Source: Azorinus chamasolen (Eukaryota > Mollusca > Bivalvia > Cardiida > Solecurtidae). Taken from it: a stretch of DNA of 64,000 nucleotides. The notes under the pieces were generated by a model. It saw only the letters and a program-made list of their open reading frames with translations. It searched no databases and was not told the origin of the DNA. Each line of letters begins with the position of its first letter. Positions within the stretch are counted from its first letter, which is position 1. The position numbers and the translations under genes were made by a program. Positions 1-11,084 of the stretch are shown piece by piece. The DNA is taken from contig OY755239.1 of the NCBI GenBank assembly GCA_963576725.1, forward strand, positions 56,639,453-56,703,452. Direction: 5' to 3'.

Positions 1-226
1 AATTCACCATTTGGCTTAGCCATGCATTCAGTTGTTTTATATAATTATATAACATAATTTATTATTCATTATTCATAATCGGTGGAGCATGGCACGAATA
101 TTCATTAAGTAAACTATTGATTCAGTTGATAGAATATATTGCAATATGGCTTTCCCAGCTTAGCTAATGATACGTACTACAGGATATAGATTGAGAAAAG
201 ATTAATAAAACAAAACATTCACTTAC

Positions 227-445
227 CACATCAATGATCTGGGATAGACGGATGCCCATCTTCACAGTGAGGGGCTTGTCAGTGTTGTTCCCCACGGGCC
301 GAATAAGTTTGTTATACTTATTTTGAATCAACAGGTCATGATACAGTCTCTTGGCGTCGTCGTTACCCAGTCCAGGCGCTACCAGCATCAACATCAGCAG
401 CAACACACTTAGCACACTCAGGTAAACACTTACTGTGCCCTCCAT
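227..445 (-). CDS. nAChR alpha-like subunit, first coding exon (partial gene)
   Basis: 73 codons from ATG (443-445) to a GTAAGT donor at 226-221. Residues 1-27 are a signal peptide with a Leu/Met/Val-rich core. The mature part begins [12 protein letters not shown] and contains KLIRPV, an N-glycosylation site (NNTD) and RLSQIIDV, the conserved start of the Cys-loop receptor ligand-binding domain. The DAKRLYxDLL..LIRPV pattern is typical of alpha-type nAChR subunits. The subunit would assemble into pentameric cation channels opened by acetylcholine. Signal peptide and start of the mature domain share one exon. The remaining exons lie beyond base 1. Alpha identity is inferred, because the YxCC loop-C motif is outside the window. 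Confidence 0.88.
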
Positions 446-880
446 GTTGATTTCGTAAATATTACGTTACATACTTTTCACCCCTTTCCCATCGCATTCA
501 ACGTCCGTTTCGTATCAGCTGTGACGCACCAGTTAATAGTTCGCACCAGAAACGATATTTGTACAAGTTGAGATTGTAATACACCGGCCGACTATCCATT
601 GATTGACGACTAGCGGAGCCTACTACACATGTTGTTTGATATCGTATTTAGCTTGTTTCTGCGCGCCACCTCCAGGCACGCTGTACCACTGGTTATATAC
701 ATGCGGAATGAAGCTACTATACCAATCTTATTTACCTATACCCATACCGCCAGGTATACACTCTAGAAAATGTATTTTATGTGTAACCTTTAACCATTAG
801 CTTGTAGAGAAAAGTAGGTGTCGGTAGAAATGCTTGTTACTTCAAGTTTCGAAGTAGACTTCCGCCTATGTCTTTTCGCA
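446..880. other. 5' flank of the left nAChR gene
   Basis: Expected to hold the 5'UTR and promoter of the gene starting at 445. I see no clear TATA box, repeat or other gene in it. Confidence 0.4.
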
Positions 881-883
881 GAT

Positions 884-948
884 GCAATCACCGAATGTCA
901 AGCAGTTTGGATCCTATTGAGATGCCGAGTGACTCGGCGTCTCTTGAA
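884..948 (+). mobile_element. T4 fragment, cut by an H1 element
   Basis: Contains CAGTTTGGATCC and a GCCGAGTGACTCGGC hairpin apex typical of T4. The right arm is replaced by the H1 element starting at 949. Confidence 0.6.
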
Positions 949-1144
949 CAGAGGTCGGTCCAGATAAGATGCCTCAATTCAAATATTTTCAAGAATAGCT
1001 CCTTTATTTCTTCACCAAACCATATACTGGGACCACTCTTTTAAGAATCGCCTCGTAGAGATGATTCTAAAGAGTGGTCACAGTATATGGTTTGGTGGAG
1101 AAATGGCGATTTTAGTAATTTGGTTCGCATCTTTCTCTGTAGCT
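949..1144. mobile_element. H1 MITE (hAT-like)
   Basis: Begins CAGAGGTC. Long arms CACCAAACC..TATACTG and CAGTATATGGTTTGGTG flank a GAATCGCCTC/GAGATGATTC apex near 1050. The right end resembles the family's TATCTGTAGCT terminus. Arms are slightly diverged. Confidence 0.75.
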
Positions 1145-1331
1145 GCAAAGGTAATAGCGGTTCAACTTCTTGTAAAGATGCATATTGTATTCTGCTATGT
1201 ATTTTCAAGTTGTATGTACCCTTTCCTCAGGACGATAGAATCAGTAATCAAACCTTGAGTTATTCTTAAATTTAGCTTAATTCCTTACATCTTTAATATT
1301 AAGGACATATTCCAACCATTGTGGTCATTGT

Positions 1332-1577
1332 TTAACTATTTCGGTGCCAAATTTCTAATTGTCGTCTGCAATCCATGTTTGTTAAATGATTCGGTAAATT
1401 AAGGAAATGAGATAAATGAATACAGAATTCAAAGGAATAAACCACAGATCTAGAACTAGAGGTTGAGACAAAAAGTGAAGTCCCTGCTCAGACGCCGACT
1501 TTTCAAGGCGGCGTCTGATCTGGGACTGCACTTTTTGTCGTGGTGCATTTTTGCGACATTGGCGGTGAAAAGGTTAA
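1332..1577 (+). mobile_element. T3 MITE, complete
   Basis: TTAAC..GGTTAA ends, the GGTGCCAAATTTCTAATTG left arm, a core I hairpin (AGTCCCTGCTCAGACGCCG / GGCGGCGTCTGATCTGGGAC) and the GACATTGGCGGTGAAAAGG right arm. Confidence 0.85.
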
Positions 1578-1604
1578 ATTATTCTTATAAACAAGTGAAT
1601 ACAT

Positions 1605-1753
1605 AGCTATGCCAGTTTCTGTAGAATCCGATCAAAAATGTATCATAATCAAACAGCACACCCAGATCAGACGGAGCCTACATGAGCTGTTTCATCTGGC
1701 TCTACTATGTTTGCAAAGTTCTGAAAAGACGTATCTATTGAGGAAAAGGTTAA
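1605..1753 (+). mobile_element. T1 MITE, 5' truncated
   Basis: Only the subterminal CAGTTTCTGTAGAATC region, the hairpin and the right end (GAGGAAAAGGTTAA) remain. Confidence 0.65.
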
Positions 1754-1933
1754 CACAAACTGTTACCTACTACCAGCCTATAGCCTTACCTTCGCCGACA
1801 CGATAGGTAAGGAACACCGAACAGGCTCTCATAGAGTGTGTAAAAGGTTAGCGAGCAGGTCTAATAGTAATAAAATAATCCGTTTAGCAGAAACACTCGA
1901 AAGCAATAGAAACAACAGATGATATGTGGACAA

Positions 1934-2193
1934 TTAACCCATTGCGTCATGAATATCTATGAAAGAATTAATGACGCCATGAATATTTATTAGTTTGTGA
2001 TTTATTATAATGACATATGAACACAGGATACATGTATGTTGGTATTGGTAAAAGCTGTTGAATCAAACCTTTACAATATGTAATACGCAAACAGAGCAGA
2101 CCCTGATTAGACGACCCTTTCATCAGCCGTCTGATATTGGTCTACACTGTTTGCAAAAATGCTAAATAGCGTTCGCATGAAGTAAAGGGTTGA
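1934..2193 (+). mobile_element. T1 MITE, complete but diverged
   Basis: TTAACCC start with CATGAATATC, the core AGCAGACCCTGATTAGACG, and an AAAGGGTTGA end. The apex has decayed. Confidence 0.8.
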
Positions 2194-2409
2194 ATAAAAC
2201 AGTGCTATTGAAAGGTGTTTAAGCTTTATATTCAAACTTCAAGTTTAGGATAGTATGTTACTCGTGTACGAGGATAAACATTAATTTATGATACTCCGAT
2301 TAAGACTATGATGATTGACATGAACAATGTGTATCGTTATGTACACGCCTGAAGTAGTGTCTACTTCATGTGTATCAAGCTTTCCTAAACTTGAGTCCTG
2401 AAACGCAAT

Positions 2410-2622
2410 TATAGTAACACCTCTCTAAACCGGAATACTAGTATAGAATAATTCAGATACATGTACCTTTAGACAGGTGGCTGCTTAATGCAGGATGAAA
2501 GTCATGCAGAAAGCTCCTATAGGAGCTTTCTGTATGCCTTTCACCCTGCATTAAGTTGCCACCTGTCTCCAAGACCGATATTTATACCAAATGTAACGAC
2601 CAGTTTACAGCGGTTTACTGTA
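2410..2622. mobile_element. P1 MITE, complete
   Basis: Left end AACACCTCTCTAAACCGG, right end GGTTTACTGTA. Central core II hairpin of about 45 bp per arm (CTTAATGCAGG..AAAGC) with apex GCTCCTATAGGAGC at 2513-2526. Confidence 0.85.
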
Positions 2623-2744
2623 CTTCTTGTTTCTTTGAGAGCTAATTACCTTAAATATTCCGACACCTCATTTCTCCTCTCCATCGGTTTGTAACACTGA
2701 ATAATTCAACCTGGAAACACTTTGATAAGTTAGACTGACATACT

Positions 2745-2812
2745 AGCAAATAGTGTAGACCCTGATCAAACTGCTCCTGAAGGAGCAGTTTGATATGGGT
2801 CTGCACTATTTG
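2745..2812. repeat. Solo core I hairpin
   Basis: GCAAATAGTGTAGACCCTGATCAAAC against GTTTGATATGGGTCTGCACTATTTGC with apex TGCTCCTGAAGGAGCA. This is the stem of the T1/T6 elements without recognisable outer arms. Confidence 0.7.
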
Positions 2813-3250
2813 CCTTAGATTGTCTGTCTGAATTCTCAGGGTTTAAGCCTACACTACTTGCATACGTTGTGCCTATCCTATATTTAGAATGATTAGAGTT
2901 AATACTAAGTACAAAATCGATTTCATTCTATGAATATAAATTCAAGTTTATGCAAGAGTTCGACTATATTTCATAATTCATTACCATTTTACATAACATG
3001 CCATGTTCAATACATAGGTTATGTTGCACATTTATTATCCTTGTTTCCTCATAAATATTCATCAAAGAAAGAATGAATGCATGAATATAAGTCAGCTAAT
3101 GCTTTATGTTGACATTATGAATAAACGAATGTTTGACCCTGGCAGAAACTAAAATTAGATTAATATTTCATAAACAAAACGGCGAAGAGGGCTGCTGCAG
3201 ATGTCGTCCTAATATTGGTCTACTATGCATGGAAAGGCGTCAAGTTCTAA

Positions 3251-3440
3251 AAACAGGAGATCCTTCGAAAGCAAGAGTAGCATTGTGAAAAGAGAAAATT
3301 ACAGACTCGGTTTTAGTAAGTCTGTTCATGGACAGTTATTAAAAGTGCAACACTACTCATGCCTGCCGGCACCGGCTTAAGCGGTATTCATTTTTCACAA
3401 CTAAAAACATTGAAACTGATTATGCCGATGGACCAGAAAA
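3251..3440. repeat. Dispersed repeat DR1, copy 1
   Basis: Starts ATCCTTCGAAAGCAAGAGTAG and contains TTATTAAAAGTGCAACA and CACCGGCTTAAG. A second copy is at 7986-8178. A 30-bp piece (GGAGATCCTTCGAAAGC) recurs near 3540. Class unknown. Confidence 0.65.
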
Positions 3441-3621
3441 TATAATAACACTGAGAATGAACTACGGTGCGACTTTTTACGATCGCCACACAAGCGCTTA
3501 ACGCCTGCTGTTGTTAAGTACATACATATTGAAAGTAGGAGATCCTTCGAAAGCAAAAGTAGTCATATATGTATATATGGAGTAAAAGTGTTAACGAATG
3601 AACGTGTGTGTCATTAACACT

Positions 3622-3760
3622 TTATATGTGCCTTTTATCGCCTTTGTAAACAAAAATACCCAGACCAGACGGCTCCTGTAGGAGCCGTCTGATCAGGGTC
3701 TTCTCTGTTTACATATGACATGGTATATATATGATGCGATGGTCAAACTTTCTCTTGTTC
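3622..3760 (-). mobile_element. T1 MITE, reverse orientation, truncated
   Basis: TTAACAC start, GCCTTTTATCGCCTTTGTAAAC arm and a near-perfect GACGGCTCCTGTAGGAGCCGTC apex. The far arm fades after about 3760. Confidence 0.7.
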
Positions 3761-6030
3761 ATATTGCGTGTAAGACGTTGCAATATTACGTAACAGTATA
3801 TGTGTGATACATTTGCAGATATGCGATCTATATTGTTAACTTCAATATATAGCACAAGACGTGCATACATTGTAAAATTTACATCTATATTATGAAATGT
3901 CGAATATCTATATATTACAAAATTTCACATCTATACGGTATAAATATATTAATTGTACATATTGATGTATTTATATTGTATACACTTTATCTTTATTGTT
4001 AAAGAGAGTATTTATGTTGTAAACGATTACATATATGTGGAATAGTTATTACATTTATGTTCGATCATGACGTTTATGTGTGTTCTATAATTGCATCTTG
4101 GGAAATGTTTGCAAAAATTTGTAACGAAGGGACTGATCGGACAGTTACATCTAAGATGGAGGCTCTTTCCGAATGCATGTTGTCAGGTCGCATCACGAAT
4201 CTTTCGTGTGCATAATTTCTTAAGGATTGTAAGGTAGATTCATACTTTTTCAATTCAGACCACTGGTGGCTGCCATCCTTCAATGCTCGATTGGTCCTAT
4301 TTTTACCGTCCATTCAATCCTGCCGTTACAAATGCTGTAAACATATCCCAAGATTCAATTATAACCGAGGTATGATGTATCAGTGCTTTACACTGGGCAA
4401 CTAAAAAACCAGATAAACTCAGTCGATAATAAGAGTAGGGCATCGCGCCCGGGTTTCTCTGTATCCTCTCCCCTCTCTCTGGGGCGTCCAATTAGCCCAT
4501 AGTGAGCAGAAACGGACGTAAATCAACACAAACAAACAATCAATTATAGAATATGCATACATGTAGTTGTCAAGATCGAATAAAAATGAACTAGTTATAT
4601 CACATATAAATATTATTCTTTACATCATAAATACTGACTTTATCAATAAGGATAAACGATAATACAAATACGTTAATATGTACCGCTAGAATTTATACCA
4701 TATAAATATACAAGTATGAAAAGTATATACGACATTTTATAATGAATATATCATTTTCACAATATGCATGCGTTCTTTACCACATACCGGTATACATCGA
4801 ATTTTACAAAACAATTAAAAAACTTTATAGAACACATATGGACAATTTTAAGATCTTTATCACGTAGATATATAGGGCCTTGAATTTTGCAACATCTGAC
4901 ACGCCATATGCTCATAATGCTATTATAAAAAATTCGGTAAATCAAATTCATATATGCATCATTTCTTAATAAGTATTCGTGGAGTACATGGTTAATGCAG
5001 AATAAATGCAACGCATAAAGTTCTATCATGCACTGGGGTTATTCTAGTAGCCTTTTGTGTTCCATACATCACTTTACAGTCATTAATTTACAATTTAACC
5101 CTTCTCGGCTGAAAACGATATCCTTCACATGTTACAATATTTTACTTGCTTCCGTTTCGTCTCATCAAGATCAGTAGTTTCTCAAAAGCTTGCACGAGTC
5201 GCATTTGCTTCCTATTCGGATGTGAAGATACATGTATTATGTGTTGACCTAGTAAGGCTTGGTGCAGCTTTTTACCGTATATACATTCACTAGAACCTAT
5301 CTTAAGCGGCCCTCTAAATGAGATACAAGCGAGGTTTTACGCAAGCATAACATGGCTGCGTAACATGTCTTTAAGCAGGATAGAGGAAAATGAGGGAGCA
5401 ATATTGTTTAGCACTTTTAATTAATAGATACATTGGGAAAACATGACTGTAATGTATAAATTAAAAGCAGAAACGGGGTAATGTTTTAATGAGCCATGAT
5501 GCATAATATCCGTGTATGACACCAATAATACACAAGTTATTACGTCACATATCAATGTTATTCATTTGCTGAACACACTGACGTAGAAACCATTATCACA
5601 TTAAATGATGTTTGCAAGTAAAAATAATTTATGATAAATCACAAATCTTCTAGCACCATGCGAAATTCACCACTAATTCCATCAAACACTTCACATAACT
5701 ACTGCTAAATAGGCATACAATCTCCCATACTTACAGTCTACATGAATATATTCGAATAGGTCGACTCAATTAACTTTACCATTAACTTTTTCACTTATAT
5801 TGTCCCCAAATTAAGAACAGGTTAGTAGTATAAGATATACGTTTAAGATTAAATGCACAATGGTGAAATATGCAAAACGGTCAACAAAACCACGAGTAAT
5901 GAAAGGTCTAAGCTAAATAACTTTACCAAAGCCAAAATGCAATCAAAGGACATATATTTTGATGTACAAAATAGTTTTAAAGCAAAAGCACGTAAACTAA
6001 GGGTGCTAAGAAAAAATGAGAGAAAAAAAT
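3761..6030. other. AT-rich intergenic stretch
   Basis: No gene recognised. Two open minus-strand frames at 4074-4491 have no family resemblance, splice context or codon signal I can defend. Many TACATGTA and ATATAT tracts. Confidence 0.5.
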
Positions 6031-6034
6031 AGTT

Positions 6035-6107
6035 TGGCTTTCACCAAGGATCGAACTCACGAACTCACGTAACCCGTCACTCTAACCCCTACACTGCGCT
6101 GACGAAT
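6035..6107 (-). repeat. tRNA-derived SINE head or degenerate tRNA
   Basis: On the minus strand GTGTAGGGGTTAGAGTG resembles a Pol III A box and GAGTTCGATCC a B box, about 35 bp apart. No intact cloverleaf could be formed, so a SINE head or tRNA relic is more likely than a functional tRNA. Confidence 0.5.
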
Positions 6108-6404
6108 ATGATTGAGAATGTGATTTTAATCAGTTATACCTAATTCACTAGCATTCACTGAAATTGAGTCATGAAAAAGAAAGAAATAACCCCGACAAAA
6201 ATATGTGCCCCCGCTAGGAAAAATATATGAATCAAAATAAATAAAATAATTATATATATATAAATAAAAACTAGCCTCACAGTAAACCATGGTTATTAAC
6301 AAGATTGGCTTTTTATAGAAACACAGGAACGCAGCAAATCATGGTCTTTACTGAAACCTCTATAAGGTTGGGCTGCTTTCGTAGCCAAAATAATTATGGA
6401 TCTG

Positions 6405-6538
6405 TAAGGGAGGTGCTTGCTTAATGTAAATCAAAAGTAATAGTAATGCATTACGTGTGCCTTGTATTAAGCAATCACCTGACGTTTACGAGCCTATGTT
6501 CAATAAATGTACGACCGCTTAAGACAGGTCCTACTGTA
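6405..6538. mobile_element. P3 MITE, degenerate
   Basis: GGTGCTTGCTTAATG..ATTAAGCAATCACCTG arms and a right end reading GACCGCTTAAGACAGGTCCTACTGTA. The apex has collapsed. Confidence 0.6.
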
Positions 6539-6706
6539 AAGTATTCTGTAAGCTTGTTACATTGTATATTCACAAAACATATGTTGTTATTTCATTTTTT
6601 CAATAGCTGTTACAAGATGCACACTTGTTTACACTTTTATTTACAGATGCTTTTCGTTTGTATATAAGTATGATAAATAACACCGTAAATCAACAATTAA
6701 AACGGA

Positions 6707-6986
6707 TACAGTGGAACCTCGATACATCGAACTCGGATAACTCGAACTAAAAGTTTGGTCCTTCCGATATTTACTATAAAATATTGCTCCAAAGTGTATC
6801 ACAATGCATATCTAGAAAGACATGTGATAGCTTAATGCTCTTACTGGAGCTTTCAGCATTACTTGGAACCTGTGTTTAGCCGCGAATTTGAAATTGTCCT
6901 GATTAAAATCGGATAACACGAACTTCTTTTAGCTCGAATAAATTTGAAGTGTCCTTTAAAGTTCGAGATATCGAAGATCAGTTGTA
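6707..6986. mobile_element. P2 MITE
   Basis: TACAGTGGAACCTCGATACATCGAACTC left end and GTTCGAGATATCGAAGATCAGTTGTA right end. The hairpin near 6840-6870 (AATGCT..AGCATT) is shortened. Confidence 0.8.
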
Positions 6987-7089
6987 CTTTGATATCAACA
7001 TATTCCATCAGGCGTATGGTTCTTTAAACATAAAACAAACACATGTACATGACCTATGTATATGAATAATGATAAACAAGTTTGGAGAG

Positions 7090-7503
7090 TACAGTAAAGC
7101 CTCTCTAAACCGGAATCTTAGTTAAGAAGAATTTATATAATTTTAGGCAGATTATTGCTTACTGCAGGATGAAAGCCATGCAGAAAGCTCATATACAGTA
7201 GAACCTCTGTAATGAGATCACTTAATGAATAAACATTTGCGTCTTTGTAAGCAAGTGGCTGCTTAATGCAGGACGAAAGTAATGCAGAAAGCTCCTATAG
7301 GAGCTTTCTGCATAACTTTCGTCCTGCATTATGCAGCCATCTGCCTCTGCCGTCCAGAATTGTGCCCAATTTGGTGGTCGGAGTAGAGGGGTTTTACAGT
7401 ATTAGCTTTCTGCGTGGCTTTCACCCTGCATAAAGCTTCTCCCTGTCTCCACGACCGATATCTATACTAGATTGAACGCCAAGTTTAGAGAGGTTTTACT
7501 GTA
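7090..7503. mobile_element. P1 MITE interrupted by a P4 MITE
   Basis: Outer ends TACAGTAAAGCCTCTCTAAACC and GTTTAGAGAGGTTTTACTGTA. The hairpin arm stops at GAAAGCTCATA (7193-7195) and resumes at TTAGCTTTCTGC after 7401, so the inserted element lies at the hairpin apex. Confidence 0.85.
7194..7401. mobile_element. P4 MITE nested in the P1 apex
   Basis: Flanked by TA on both sides. Begins CAGTAGAACCTCTGTAATG, ends GGGGTTTTACAG. Internal stem GCAGGACGAAAGTAATGCAG with apex GCTCCTATAGGAGC at 7291-7304 is nearly perfect. Confidence 0.88.
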
Positions 7504-7985
7504 GATAACAGCAAATGACTGCAGTGCCTCAGAATGATAAATCTGTATTATCCATATCTACGAAGAAATATGTACAGATCATAAAAGCCATACGTATTCT
7601 ATCGCCTTTGAAGATCTTTTGTTAGAACCATGCTTTGAAGTCTAACTCTTTCACTTTCTTTGGGCGCGTTTCTGATCACAAATGCAAACATTTTGGATAC
7701 GGATGAGGCGCCAGCGTTTTATCTGAATCTAAACTGTTTGATATTGATACTATGATGTTAAACAGAAGGAACAAAAACACAGTACAATTAAACCAACAGT
7801 ATTCTAAGTTTTATATGTTTCCTATGGTATATGTAAGTGGATGATGCAGAGATAAATATATATTTTTTTTATGTGCCCGACTATTAAGTAACCCTAACCA
7901 ATATGATACTGAAAGAAATCGAAGGTCGAAGTCAATGCCGTACTCAGCAAGGTCTCACTGGACATCACACAACTGACATTATCGA

Positions 7986-8178
7986 AGGTTAAAACATCCT
8001 TCGAAAGTAAAAGTAGCAATGTGAAAAGAGAAACGTGCAGGCTTTTATTTTATTGGAACTGTTCTTGAGCAATTATTAAAAGTGCAACATAACTTACGCC
8101 CCCTAACACCGGCTTAAGTGGTACTCAATTTTCAAAATTAAAAGCATTGAAACTGGTGATCCGGAATGACCAGAAAAA
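7986..8178. repeat. Dispersed repeat DR1, copy 2
   Basis: Shares CATCCTTCGAAAG, TTATTAAAAGTGCAACA, CACCGGCTTAAG and CATTGAAACTG in order with 3251-3440. Confidence 0.65.
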
Positions 8179-8201
8179 AGACCATTTTGTTGATACCATC
8201 C

Positions 8202-8400
8202 TTAACCCTTACAACGCTGAATTGTCAAATAGACTATTCTAAAATTCAAACGGGTCAAGCATAGGGAAGTTTTAAACAAAAGTGTAACATGACAAACAGT
8301 GCAAACCCTGATGAGAGGACTCCTATAGGAGCCCTCTCATCTGGGTCTACACTGTTTGCAAAGGGCATTAGTGACTCGTGTCCTGCACTGTAAAGGTTAC
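8202..8400 (+). mobile_element. T6 MITE, complete
   Basis: TTAACCCTTACA and TGTAAAGGTTAC ends. Core I hairpin AACCCTGATGAGAGG / CCCTCTCATCTGGGT with apex ACTCCTATAGGAGC at 8319-8332. Second copy at 19626-19837. Confidence 0.82.
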
Positions 8401-8486
8401 CACGCTACTTCAAACGTCAGTATTATGCTACGTCTCTAGTGTTACGCTACTGTAAACATACCGAAGACGTAGAGAAATTATGTTCT

Positions 8487-8723
8487 TTAACCCTTTCCCT
8501 AACGATGATTCACAATGTATTGATCACTTCATGAATATTCATTAAGTCAAATTGTATTACGTAAAAAAGTAAAAGGCATTTTGGCTTAGATAAAAGCTGT
8601 ATAGTTAGATCTATATAATGTCATACGCAGAGCAGATCCTAAAGATCGTAAAGAAGATGTCTGATTTAGGTCTACTTTGTTTGCAAATGCGTGAAAAGGA
8701 GTTTACATGAAGGAAATGGTTAA
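8487..8723 (+). mobile_element. T1 MITE, diverged
   Basis: TTAACCCTTTCCCT and AAGGAAATGGTTAA ends. The hairpin arms are eroded (GAGCAGATCCTAAAGATCG). Confidence 0.7.
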
Positions 8724-8779
8724 TGTATTTCAGTACTTGCAAATGTGTTTATTATTCTGAAAACAATGTTTTCGTCCAT

Positions 8780-8998
8780 TTAGCCTTTTCACCGCCGCAG
8801 TCGCATACATGTAAATGCACCACGACAAATAGTGCAGTCCCTGATCAGACTTCAATATTTGTTTCAATCTCTATTTCTATATATGTGTTTTATTCCTTTG
8901 AAATTTGCATTTATTTATCTCATTTCCTTATTTTACTGAATTATTTAACAAACTCGGATTGCAGACGACAATTAGAAATTTGGCGCCGAAAGGGTTAA
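8780..8998 (-). mobile_element. T3 MITE with collapsed hairpin
   Basis: CACCGCCGCAGTCGCAT start and GCAGACGACAATTAGAAATTTGG..AAAGGGTTAA end. One arm of the core I stem is missing after AGTCCCTGATCAGAC. Confidence 0.78.
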
Positions 8999-9269
8999 TT
9001 AGAAATTAACAATCAGAGTATGAAATAGTTTGGACCCTGATGTCACAACTGGATCTAAAGAGTTTGCAAAGATCATCATTGTTTTGCTCCGCATATTGTA
9101 ATTGCAACATCGTTTCTCTCAGTCCTTGATATGACGCATCAAAACACGCATAAAAATGACGACGTGGTGTTTTTGCAGATAATAGATATCACTTTCTATG
9201 ATCTTACACTTGGTTAAGACTAAATGTATCACAGTGCCATAGAAGTGTTGCACTAATGTATAAAACAAA

Positions 9270-9966
9270 AGATTTGTTCAATAAAAAAAATATTAATTCA
9301 ATAATTTTAAATATCTGTTCAATAAAATAATATTTATTCAATAAATAATATATTTATTCAACCTCAGAAAAAAGATGTGTTGTAAAAACATAATTATTTT
9401 CTTAAAATATATTTATGTTCTAAAAAATATTTTTTTAATAAAAAAAAGCAATTGTGTGATAAAATATTTATAAGGACTAAAACATATTTTTGAGGTAAAC
9501 ACATATTGATTCTTATTTTGTTTATATGGACTATATAATAAGAATTATGGGATACATGTAGCAGAATTGATTTTGTAACCATATATTTCATTGACTCGTA
9601 TGCCGGCGCCTCGTATTTCCGCGCTATACACCACAAGGATATATTTCAGTAAATGAATCACATTTTAATTTTTCTGTTTACCTTTATCACTCTAAAACAA
9701 CACGTTTTATTTATTTCTTACTGGATACTGCGAGCTGCAATATTGGAATGTACGAGCCAATGGGATGCGTCGTTACAAGATCAATTCTGCTATTATCCCA
9801 CAATTCTAATTATAGTCCATGTTTTTTTATCCTAACATATAACTACATTTTAATTACATATATTTTTTTTAAGAACAAATATTTTTTTTCTGAGATTTAA
9901 TAAATATTTTCTATTGAACAAATATTTAAAATTATTGAATGAATATTGTTTTATTGAACAAATACA
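9270..9966. mobile_element. AT-rich foldback element with ~100 bp inverted arms
   Basis: Left arm (9270-9385) repeats GTTCAATAAA and ends CCTCAGAAAAAA. The right arm (9860-9966) reads TTTTTTCTGAG..TTATTGAACAAATA, the reverse complement in the same order. The middle has no recognisable coding sequence. Confidence 0.65.
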
Positions 9967-10152
9967 AATTAGAACCCCTCTAATGCGACCACTTAATGAA
10001 TAAACATGGGTGTCTATATAAGTAGGTGGTTGCTTGATGCAGGACAAAAGTAATGCAGAAAGCTCCTAGAGGTATTATTTTGTCCTGCATTAAGCTACCA
10101 TCTGTATCTAACACCCAGAATTAGGTGGTCGCATTAGCGGGGTTTTACTGTA
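9966..10152. mobile_element. P4 MITE, partly deleted
   Basis: AGAACCCCTCTAATGCGACCAC left end and GCGGGGTTTTACTGTA right end. The left stem reaches GAAAGCTCCTAGAGG, but most of the right stem near the apex is gone. Sits at the right end of the AT-rich foldback. Confidence 0.75.
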
Positions 10153-10537
10153 TTTGTTCTTTATAAATATTGCAACACTCCACACGCCATATAGAAGTAA
10201 TACAATAATAGAAAAAGGTAAACTCATGTACTTAATACACTATAGACTGCACCTTCTGAAGCCGGGTCTCGAAATCGAATAAATCCAAATCATAGACGTT
10301 GGTATTGGAATGCCGGATCAATTTCACAGCTAATACCACACTGGACTCTTCCTATTTGCCACCAACTTGAAGTATGGCAAGAATTAATGAACCGTTGTCA
10401 CGTCTGGTATAGATCAAACATTATCAACCTGTCTGTATTTCCCAGCCCATCAAACATAGAACAGACAGCAGTACATATTTTTTGGTATCAATGTTCGTTT
10501 AAAAAGTATGATAAAGATCTTATTTCAAAGTGTTTGT

Positions 10538-10790
10538 TTAACCCTTTCCCTCATTTGAACGTGTTTTCACGCATTTGCAAACATAGTTGACCCAGATCAG
10601 ACGGCTCCTATAGGAGCCGTCTGGTCAGGGTATGCTCTGTTTGCTAATAGAATTTGAAATATCTGTTTCTTTAGTTTCTAAAATGGGTACAATGTTCCGC
10701 CTTCCATATTTCATTATAACTATTTTGTCTATGGATATTCAGTAGGTAATCAAATTTGGAATAAACATAGAACAGGGGAGAAAGGGATAA
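10538..10790 (-). mobile_element. T1b MITE, reverse
   Basis: TTAACCCTTTCCCTCAT start, near-perfect GACGGCTCCTATAGGAGCCGTC apex, and T1b outer arm ATTCAGTAGGT..AACATAGAACAGGGG. Confidence 0.8.
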
Positions 10791-10819
10791 TACTTTACCT
10801 GATACAGACACCTTTCAAA

Positions 10820-10960
10820 CAGACCCAGATCAAGTGGCTCCTGTAGAAGCCATCAATTTATACTCTGTTTGCTTATGGAATAATGTAGATATGATTCGAT
10901 AACTCCTGTCAGGGCTACACATGCCTGTGTTCATACTCCATTATATAAAATCGGCTAATG
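10820..10960 (-). mobile_element. T1 relic
   Basis: AAACAGACCCAGATCAAGTGGCTCC and TACTCTGTTTGCTTATGGAATAATGTAGATATGATTC match the T1 core and subterminal region. Confidence 0.55.
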
Positions 10961-11084
10961 AATATCTACAATACAATGTGTTACCTCAGTCTATATCATG
11001 GAACTTGTTAAGTGGTTATTCTTTGATTTCTAGTTGATAATTTGCCGAAACACCAAACGGGATTAAAATTAAAACTCTCTTTCA

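Noticed and set aside
2488..2694. Recurring peptide-like pattern HAESSxRSFLxxFHPALSxHLP in many frames (also at 14292, 38338, 38877, 45074)
   Set aside because: Looks like a conserved protein motif but is the translation of the core II hairpin of P1/P4/P5 elements. Frames end within the elements and have no gene context.
4074..4491. Two consecutive minus frames
   Set aside because: No homology signal, no signal peptide or splice sites that would link them, and nothing conserved in sequence.
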